A DNA stretch of 20,582 bases, taken from Deltaproteobacteria bacterium RIFOXYA12_FULL_61_11 (GTDB taxonomy: Bacteria > Bdellovibrionota_F > JAHFAK01 > YA12-FULL-61-11). Of this stretch, positions 1-6,171 are shown in pieces. Numbering within the stretch: the first letter of the stretch is position 1; every line of letters begins with the position of its first letter. A program made the position numbers and the translations under genes. The stretch is from assembly GCA_001799195.1 (NCBI GenBank), contig MGSU01000020.1, positions 1 through 20,582 of the forward strand. The letters are read 5' to 3'. A model generated the notes under the pieces. It was given only the letters and a program-made list of their open reading frames with translations. It was not told where the DNA came from and searched no databases.

Positions 1-2164
1 GCTCGATCCAATGTGGCAAGGGGTGGGACAGCAGCCGCTGGGCTTCGCCGGGTTCCAGGTCCTCGGTCTCGCCGAGCACGGATGCGGTCGTGCGCGCCTC
101 GCGGGCCTGCTCCTGCAGGCTGGCAACCACGCTCTCTACGGAGTCCTCCACCTTTTCGGGATTGAGGATCGTCTCGATATACAGCTCGTCGAACAGGTGA
201 CCCGCTTGGGCCGAGTCGAGGACGTCGCCGGTCTTGTCGATGCCGAACTCTTTGAAGATGATGGCGAGCTTCTGCTCCAGGACCTCCCGAACCCGGTGTT
301 CGACCGAGCCTTCGAAGACGAAGTTGACCGCGCGCACTGCATGGGTCTGGCCGATACGATCCACCCGGCCGATCCGCTGTTCGAGACGCATCGGGTTCCA
401 GGGGAGGTCGTAGTTGATCACCACGTGGCAGAACTGTAGGTTCAAACCCTCCCCGCCTGCCTCGGTGGAGATGAGGATGCGGGCTTCCTTGGCGAAGGCC
501 TCCTGGACCCGCTTGCGCTCCTCCATGTCCATGGAGCCGTTCAGGCAGACGACCGGGAAACCGCGCTCGGCCAGGAATCGCCGTAGCATCTCCTGGGTGG
601 GCACGAATTCGGTAAACACCAGCGTCTTGAGCTCCGGGTCGCCCTCTTCGGACTGGAGACGGTAGAGCCAGTCGAGCAGCGCCTCGGCTTTGGCATCCGG
701 TCCGAGCTGCTCACAGCGGGCTGCGGCCTCCAAGAGCAGCTTGACCTCAGCACGCTCGTTCTTGAGCGCCGTGAGACGGGTGCGGAGCAGTATGTCGATC
801 TGCTCCTGGCCGTCCAGGTCATGGAAAGATTCTAGTTCCTGGTTCATAGTTTCTGGTTCATCGAACAAACCAGTAACCAGAGACCCGGAACCAAGAACTT
901 CGAGGCGGCGTGCCAGCGTCGTCTTGATGGCGCTTGTGCTGGAGACCACCAGGCGCTGCATCAGGATCATAAGAAAGCCGATGTAGCTCCGCTTCTCCCG
1001 CAGGGCCTGGTTGTAGCCTTCGCGGACGTATTCCGTGACCGCCTCGTAGAGGAGCTGTTGACTGCGGTGACGCTCCTCCCAGGAGACCGGAGCAAGCTGT
1101 GTGTGCCGGGGCTTGAACAGCGGATTTCCATTGGCATCGATGGCGCGGCGTTTTTCGGTGCGGATGACATGCGGCTGGACACGCTCGCGGGTGACGCTGC
1201 TGACGTCCGGGAACTCCTGGGCGTCGATCAGGGAAACCAGCCGATGAAAGGCGTCGGTCTTGCCCTGGTGCGGGGTGGCCGAAAGCATCAGAAAATAGGG
1301 TGCGGCCTCGGAGAGTCCCTGACCCAGTTTGAAGCGGGCCACTTGGTCGGTGCTGCCGCCGAGACGGTGCGCTTCGTCCACGATGACCAGGTCCCAGCCG
1401 GCAGAGATCAAGTCCTCGAATCGTTCGCGGTTGTGCTCGCCTACCTGGGCCGCGGTCCAGCCACGCCGCTTGTCCAGGGGTTTGACCGAATCCATCGGCA
1501 CGACCACCTGGGAAAACATTGTCCAAGGGTTGGCAGGTCCCTGGTCCCTGGTCCATGGTCTATGGTCCCTGGTCTCTGGTTGTTGTTTCCAACCAGGAAC
1601 CAGGAACTCCGAACCAGGAACCGCCGAAATGCGACTGAGCATTTTGAGGTCGTCTGGTACGACAAGCTGGAAAAGTTCGTTGAAGTGGGTCCGCATTTCG
1701 GCCACCCACTGGCTCACCAAGCCCTTCGGGGTGATGACCAGGGTCCGCTTGACCAGCCCGCGGAGCTTGAGCTCCCGCATGATGAGCCCGGCCTCGATGG
1801 TCTTGCCCAGGCCGACCTCGTCCGCCAGGAGATAGCGCACCCGGTCGTTGGCGATGGCGCGGGACAGGGCCCGGATCTGGTGCGGCAGCGGGATGACGGA
1901 GGACTCGATGGGTGCGAGCAGTACGTCGTGGGCCAGGGCGTCGGCAACTCGCGCGGCGGCAGCGATGTAGGCGATATCGTCCGGCGAGCCGGTGTCTGCG
2001 CTCTCCAGGGACTTGAGCCTGGAAGCCGGAATGCGGACCACGGAGTCGCGGCCGGGCAACCAGACGCGGCAGGTCGTCTCTCCCCAGAGTGTCTGGGTCT
2101 CGATAACCTGACAGAGCTGCCCGTGGTCGGGGGAATAATGCCATTGGCCATCATTCTGTTGCAT
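1..2164 (-). CDS. brxHII: BREX type 3 SNF2-family helicase BrxHII (3' end beyond window)
   Basis: Continuous reading frame from ATG at 2164 to the left edge (721 codons, no stop), so the C-terminus is missing. It is a superfamily 2 SNF2-type DNA translocase. Visible motifs are Walker A LADEVGLGKT (residues 113-122), motif Ia LVITPKGLVSQW, the DEAH box VIVDEAHRLGG (260-270), motif III LMLSATPHQGK, and the second RecA domain with ISTEAGGEGLNLQ and RIGRVDRIGQ. It overlaps the AlbA_2 gene upstream by 14 bases; an AAGGA sits 8 bases before this ATG, while an in-frame ATG at 2173 has no usable spacing. A SNF2-like helicase follows pglX in type 3 BREX, which supports the name; pglZ and brxA would come next. 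Two heptamer tracts lie in the coding sequence (residues about 181-210 and 420-444), the first between motif Ia and the DEAH box, and neither breaks the frame. A generic SNF2 helicase of another system is the alternative. Confidence 0.86.
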   Translation of the reverse strand, partial: MQQNDGQWHYSPDHGQLCQVIETQTLWGETTCRVWLPGRDSVVRIPASRLKSLESADTGSPDDIAYIAAAARVADALAHDVLLAPIESSVIPLPHQIRALSRAIANDRVRYLLADEVGLGKTIEAGLIMRELKLRGLVKRTLVITPKGLVSQWVAEMRTHFNELFQLVVPDDLKMLSRISAVPGSEFLVPGWKQQPETRDHRPWTRDQGPANPWTMFSQVVVPMDSVKPLDKRRGWTAAQVGEHNRERFEDLISAGWDLVIVDEAHRLGGSTDQVARFKLGQGLSEAAPYFLMLSATPHQGKTDAFHRLVSLIDAQEFPDVSSVTRERVQPHVIRTEKRRAIDANGNPLFKPRHTQLAPVSWEERHRSQQLLYEAVTEYVREGYNQALREKRSYIGFLMILMQRLVVSSTSAIKTTLARRLEVLGSGSLVTGLFDEPETMNQELESFHDLDGQEQIDILLRTRLTALKNERAEVKLLLEAAARCEQLGPDAKAEALLDWLYRLQSEEGDPELKTLVFTEFVPTQEMLRRFLAERGFPVVCLNGSMDMEERKRVQEAFAKEARILISTEAGGEGLNLQFCHVVINYDLPWNPMRLEQRIGRVDRIGQTHAVRAVNFVFEGSVEHRVREVLEQKLAIIFKEFGIDKTGDVLDSAQAGHLFDELYIETILNPEKVEDSVESVVASLQEQAREARTTASVLGETEDLEPGEAQRLLSHPLPHWIE
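831..903. repeat. heptamer inverted-repeat tract inside brxH
   Basis: Degenerate TGGTTCC-type heptamers on the left arm (about 831-870) are followed by complementary RACCAGN heptamers on the right arm (about 876-900), forming an imperfect hairpin. It is read in frame in the helicase between the two RecA domains and encodes GSGSLVTGL followed by EPETMNQE, the same pattern as the tracts in brxC. Confidence 0.8.
1534..1623. repeat. heptamer inverted-repeat tract inside brxH (RecA domain 1)
   Basis: Plus-strand units such as CCTGGTC, CATGGTC, TATGGTC and TCTGGTT are followed by complementary AACCAGG-type units, making an imperfect hairpin. The tract sits in frame in the helicase as residues about 181-210, encoding SEFLVPGW then QPETRDHRPWTRDQGP. 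It lies between helicase motif Ia and the DEAH box, where SNF2 proteins are normally compact, so it looks like an insertion. I checked the frame codon by codon through this stretch. Confidence 0.85.
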
Positions 2165-3410
2165 CCGATTCATCCTTGATGGCGGCAAACATGGTGAGCA
2201 GAAGCTCGGATTCATCAATCAGACGATAGACAGGACGTATACCCGAGAGTTTCTCGCTCTCATGCAGGATGATCGGAACCCCATCGCCTCTCTTTTCCAT
2301 AAAGGAGCCTCTACCAACATCTCCCACAGTTTCGGCAACATGAGTCTCCGCCAATAGGCTGGTGATAAGTTCGTTTCGGGTCGCCTGGCGCAGCGCCATG
2401 CTCTCGATAGTTACGGTGTTTGGCAATGCGCCAGGAGAGTATATTTCCATTCTGTCGTCGAAGATAAAGAATCTGATTTTCGATCCCGCAATACTGTAGT
2501 CGCGATGAGCAACGGCGTTGACGATGGCTTCGAATACCGCACGCGTGCTGAACTGTGGAGTTTCGACACGTTGCGGCGTCTTGGACGCAGCAACAATCTG
2601 ATTTAGCATCAGAAATGACATCGCTTGATTGATTTGAGCGTCAAGCGGGCCGCATATTTTCCTTGCGTCGACTTGATAATTGGAGTCCTGCCTTATGCCT
2701 CGGTACCGTACAGCTTCGATATAGGCACTGGTAAGGAAGCGTTCCGGTCTTTCGCTGCAGAGGAGGACACCTGCAACTGAGCAACGCAATGGCCCCCCTT
2801 CCTCGGTCGATAGCAGATTACGCTTCAACAAAACAACCTCATCCGGCTCGGTTGAGCGCGTGGTGTATCGGCGCCAAAGATTTTCCGCTAGATCGCCAAG
2901 GCTGGTTCCTGGAACCGTCTGCTCTTCGAAGCGGATCAATCGGGCCTGACTGCGTTGTTGGAAGAGTCGGGCAAGGTAATCCGGCGGTATCTTGCGTTTC
3001 GAGCTTCCCTGCCTATGGAAATAGCCTCCAGGACTCTCGTGAACGAATAGACTGCGCGGCACTTCCACCTTAAGGACGGCCCGCGGCATCCCGGCGCTGT
3101 CGGGTAGTTCGATGCGGAAAGAGCGAAACACAACCGAGGGTTTGACACTGTCGGTGCATACTTCAAAGATGAGACGCTCCACCGCTTCCAATCTCTCCAC
3201 CGGAATACCGTCTATATCCCGCGTTTTGTCGTCCACACCAAGTACAAGAACGCCGTCGTGCGTGTTGGCGATTGCTGCAATCTCGTCTGCAAGATCTTCA
3301 CGGGCGGGAGCGGACAGGCGGTCGCCTTTGAAGCGGACGGTCTTCAATTCCAGTGATGTATCTTCTCCGAGACGGATTTTTTGAAGTAACTCTTCCCGGC
3401 TGTCAAACAT
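2151..3410 (-). CDS. AlbA_2 (Schlafen-like) domain, GHKL-type ATP-binding protein
   Basis: 419 residues. The N-terminal half matches the AlbA_2/Schlafen AlbA family: ELKTV (21-25), then LADEIAAIANTHDG (40-53) and VLVLGVDD (54-61). The C-terminal half carries a GHKL-like ATPase signature with EAIVNAVAHRDY (294-305, the N-box) and FDDRMEIYSPGALP (317-330, the G1-type motif). Proteins of this architecture are annotated as ATP-binding proteins or putative transcriptional regulators; some Schlafen-like relatives are nucleases acting on RNA in defence. The start ATG at 3408-3410 overlaps the end of the PHP-ATPase gene by 8 bases, and the stop lies inside the start of brxH, so its translation is probably coupled on both sides. 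It is not a core type 3 BREX gene. Its base composition is lower in GC than brxC or the ends of pglX, suggesting separate acquisition together with the PHP-ATPase. The function here is unknown. Confidence 0.86.
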   Translation of the reverse strand: MFDSREELLQKIRLGEDTSLELKTVRFKGDRLSAPAREDLADEIAAIANTHDGVLVLGVDDKTRDIDGIPVERLEAVERLIFEVCTDSVKPSVVFRSFRIELPDSAGMPRAVLKVEVPRSLFVHESPGGYFHRQGSSKRKIPPDYLARLFQQRSQARLIRFEEQTVPGTSLGDLAENLWRRYTTRSTEPDEVVLLKRNLLSTEEGGPLRCSVAGVLLCSERPERFLTSAYIEAVRYRGIRQDSNYQVDARKICGPLDAQINQAMSFLMLNQIVAASKTPQRVETPQFSTRAVFEAIVNAVAHRDYSIAGSKIRFFIFDDRMEIYSPGALPNTVTIESMALRQATRNELITSLLAETHVAETVGDVGRGSFMEKRGDGVPIILHESEKLSGIRPVYRLIDESELLLTMFAAIKDESDATE

Positions 3411-6171
3411 GGCGCCCCTCCAATACTATTCGGCGATAGCGTTGCTCGAAAGCCTTTTCACCGCCTTCCATGACGTTACAGATGGTTTGCCTTACCGTTT
3501 TCTCCTGAAGGCACCCGACAGCCTCCGGTTGTGTCTGCCCGGCCCGCACGGTCAATGCGACAACCAGTTCGGCGTCGCCGTTCACAACTATATTGGCGTT
3601 GTGTGTAACGACGATGACCTGGCGTCGCCGCTTGACTTCACGCAGTTGGGTGACGATCAAATCGTAGATCAAGTGGTTGTCGAGATCGTCTTCCGGTTGA
3701 TCCAGAATGAGCGGCTCCTCGCCATAGGAAAGCAGAAAAGCCAGCAGCGCGGCTGTCTTCTGCCCCGGAGAACCCTCATGAATGGGACGGAACGTTTGCC
3801 GGTCGGACGATGTGCTGTACTCGACATCCAGAGAGTCTTCCGGAAACCAAAGGTCAATCCTATCCAACGCCTCCGGCGGTAGTTTGGCGAGGTGAACAGC
3901 AAATCGCCTGTCGGCCACTTGTGCCTGCGATGGGTTGCTGGAAATATCTCTGATCTTTTGTTTCAACTCCGCCAAACGTTGCTCGATGGCAGCCGTATCC
4001 TGACAACCCCGGTAGAGGTTTCCCAGCAACCCTTCACTGTCGGGCGCCCCGATATCCTTCTCGAACCCACCGGTGTCGCGTTGAATCAGCCGACGCAACT
4101 CGGCTTCCACTGTCTCTCTCGCGCCATAGGGAACAACGCGGATTTGCACATACGAATTGCCTTTCAATACATCGTCAAGAAATGTCCGCCTTTTTCCCGT
4201 GATCTCTCGGCGCAACGATGCCCTTCGCTCAAAGCATTCGACGGCTTGCTTCTCCAAATCCACAATCTGTTTCTTGCGCCCTTCCAACTCCTTTATCTTG
4301 CTATAGATTTGCTGGCGCCGCTGAACGAGAACACCGTAACCCGACGGATTGGCCACGCCCTCGCTTTCAAGGCTCGCTTGGAGAGTCGTATAATCTAGAA
4401 TTGCCCTATCCGTTGCGACCTTCCATGCGGACGTGTCCCTTTCCTTTTTCCACTTGGCAACCACACCGTCTGCCTTCTCTGCCAGCGACTTGATCTGATT
4501 CGCTATCTCTTCAACCGACTTGGTCGTCTGCTGAACTAGTTCAAGCAGTTGCACGTTCTCTGGGCTGTCTGTGTCGAAACTCGTTTCGTCCATATTTTCC
4601 GGTCGGATTTCCTGAGCCATCTCGCGCAAGCGGCGTCCGGCATCGACCAACCCAGGCTCCCAAGACTCGACCGCCTGGAGTTGACGGCGCCTTTTCTGCA
4701 AAGTTTTGAGAGTTTCGGCGTGCCCGGACTGCTCGAAGATCGCCAGCTTGCGCTTCACGTCTTCCAGTTCGCCTTTGAGCCTCGATTCCTCCGAGAGCCC
4801 CGTCTCAATCTCGCGAATCTTGGCACGTAACGACAGGTACTGGTTCTCTTCGGCGCTCAAGCGCTGCTTCCAGGAGGCATAGTCTACCTCCGGCGCATCG
4901 TTGATGATGCTCAGTAAGGCGAGTGGAGTGCGCGCCAATTGAAATATCTGTTTCTGACTGTACATCCGTGCAGGGAACCTTTGTCGAATATCACCTTCGG
5001 CTCGTCTCCACCCATCGGAGGTCCGCTCCTGAATGGAATCCAGCGATCCTCTTGGGTTCCATTGAATGCGATAGGACGATCCATCTTTCCGATAAACGAC
5101 CCGAATCTCGGCATCGTTGGTCAGCAGGCCGCTTTCGTTGCGGTCCTCGTACACCTGGCGATACTTCTCAAAATCAGTTTTCAAGGCATCCGGCAGCTCA
5201 TCGTCGCGTCTCAAAGCGATACGAAGGAACTCGATCAAGGTCGATTTCCCTGTTCCTCTGCCGCCGATAATCGCATTCATCCATGGATTGAGACGGAGTT
5301 CGAAGGCGGTCGGCCTTCCCATATAGCGCGCATTCTCAACCTCGATTGACTCGATCACCATATCAGCATGTCGATTCGGATCCTGAGAAACTGCATCCGA
5401 GCGGACCACTGAAAGCGGGCCATCGAGAAGGGCCAATCGAAGCCCCTCAAAGCTGGGGGTGCCCATCTTTACCCAGGAGAATCGGCTGCCTGGAAACTTC
5501 TGACCCGGATTTCCTGTTGGATGATGAGCGTCGGAGCCGACAAGCTCGGTCCACGGTTGTTTGCAGGAAGAGTATGCCGCCGGCATCATAGAACCAGCAT
5601 CCATCAATTCCATGGCAAAGAAATGCTCGCAGTCGAGGGCTTGCTGCAGCGTCGGGCCGGTTAATTCGAAAAGGCCCTTTGCTTCGTCCACATGGGCAGG
5701 GATAGCAATGCCCCCCCCCCTAATCTTTGTGATTTCCTCGGCTACTTCGTTGAGGGTTCTACTGGTCACAGAATTGCATAAACCCTTGGCTCCATTATAC
5801 CTAATGGCTACCAGCAGGGTGTCAATATCGGATGTATTTTTCTCCTTGTCCAAAATGGCAAGGACATGAATGTTCCCATGAACTGAAATCTCAACGCCCG
5901 GGAAAATGTGTATCGGCCGAAAGCCTGGTTGTTGTTCCCTTTCCATGAAGGCATATTCGATCTTGAGCGTGTCTATCCATGCGCCTGTGTTGTGGTCCGT
6001 GATAGCGACGCAATCAATGCCAGCATGCATGTAGTCAAGCAGCCATTCTTTCGGCGTGCGGGTCTTCAACGCAGCCTGATCCGCGCCCCTACCATAGTCA
6101 TCGGATTTAGGTGTGTGGGTGTGGAAGTCGAACTTCCACCATCGTGCACCGTTCCATTTCCAGTCTGTCAT
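3403..6171 (-). CDS. PHP domain plus SMC/Rad50-like ATPase (TrlF/Ppl-like)
   Basis: 922 residues. The N-terminal PHP phosphoesterase domain has metal-ligand motifs HTHTP (17-21), ITDHN (57-61), PGVEI (91-95), an isolated His160 and GSDAHH (212-217). An ABC/SMC-type ATPase follows, with Walker A GGRGTGKS (303-310), a long charged, probably coiled-coil middle (about 450-780), Walker B LILDQPEDD (821-829) and a switch-like VVTHN (855-859). This is the layout of TrlF-family AAA-like ATPases and of the single-gene Ppl (PHP-like) defence protein, so a nucleotide-gated nuclease or phosphoesterase is a reasonable inference. The start overlaps the pglX stop in an ATGA (6168-6171); the stop overlaps the next gene. 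It is an accessory gene rather than core BREX. A G10 run (plus-strand C10 at 5711-5720) lies in codons for RGGG just before His160, and a one-base slip there would destroy the protein. Confidence 0.86.
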   Translation of the reverse strand: MTDWKWNGARWWKFDFHTHTPKSDDYGRGADQAALKTRTPKEWLLDYMHAGIDCVAITDHNTGAWIDTLKIEYAFMEREQQPGFRPIHIFPGVEISVHGNIHVLAILDKEKNTSDIDTLLVAIRYNGAKGLCNSVTSRTLNEVAEEITKIRGGGIAIPAHVDEAKGLFELTGPTLQQALDCEHFFAMELMDAGSMMPAAYSSCKQPWTELVGSDAHHPTGNPGQKFPGSRFSWVKMGTPSFEGLRLALLDGPLSVVRSDAVSQDPNRHADMVIESIEVENARYMGRPTAFELRLNPWMNAIIGGRGTGKSTLIEFLRIALRRDDELPDALKTDFEKYRQVYEDRNESGLLTNDAEIRVVYRKDGSSYRIQWNPRGSLDSIQERTSDGWRRAEGDIRQRFPARMYSQKQIFQLARTPLALLSIINDAPEVDYASWKQRLSAEENQYLSLRAKIREIETGLSEESRLKGELEDVKRKLAIFEQSGHAETLKTLQKRRRQLQAVESWEPGLVDAGRRLREMAQEIRPENMDETSFDTDSPENVQLLELVQQTTKSVEEIANQIKSLAEKADGVVAKWKKERDTSAWKVATDRAILDYTTLQASLESEGVANPSGYGVLVQRRQQIYSKIKELEGRKKQIVDLEKQAVECFERRASLRREITGKRRTFLDDVLKGNSYVQIRVVPYGARETVEAELRRLIQRDTGGFEKDIGAPDSEGLLGNLYRGCQDTAAIEQRLAELKQKIRDISSNPSQAQVADRRFAVHLAKLPPEALDRIDLWFPEDSLDVEYSTSSDRQTFRPIHEGSPGQKTAALLAFLLSYGEEPLILDQPEDDLDNHLIYDLIVTQLREVKRRRQVIVVTHNANIVVNGDAELVVALTVRAGQTQPEAVGCLQEKTVRQTICNVMEGGEKAFEQRYRRIVLEGRHV
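5711..5720. repeat. C10/G10 homopolymer inside the PHP-ATPase gene
   Basis: Ten consecutive C on the plus strand, read as G10 in the coding strand (A, ten G, then C). As sequenced it keeps the 922-residue frame open, encoding Arg-Gly-Gly-Gly at residues 151-154 of the PHP domain. Poly-G tracts of this length inside genes are classical slipped-strand phase-variation sites, but they are also frequent sequencing-error positions. Confidence 0.9.

Noticed and set aside
1-2164. Helicase gene at first looks broken into several short overlapping frames
   Set aside because: The short frames are shadows. The true frame is continuous from 2164 to the left edge and simply lacks a stop in the window; I followed its codons through the repeat tract at 1534-1623.
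1058-2179. Long plus-strand frames opposite brxH, brxC (13147-14463) and the FGE-like gene
   Set aside because: They lie antisense to well supported genes in GC-rich DNA and show no family motifs or credible ribosome sites.
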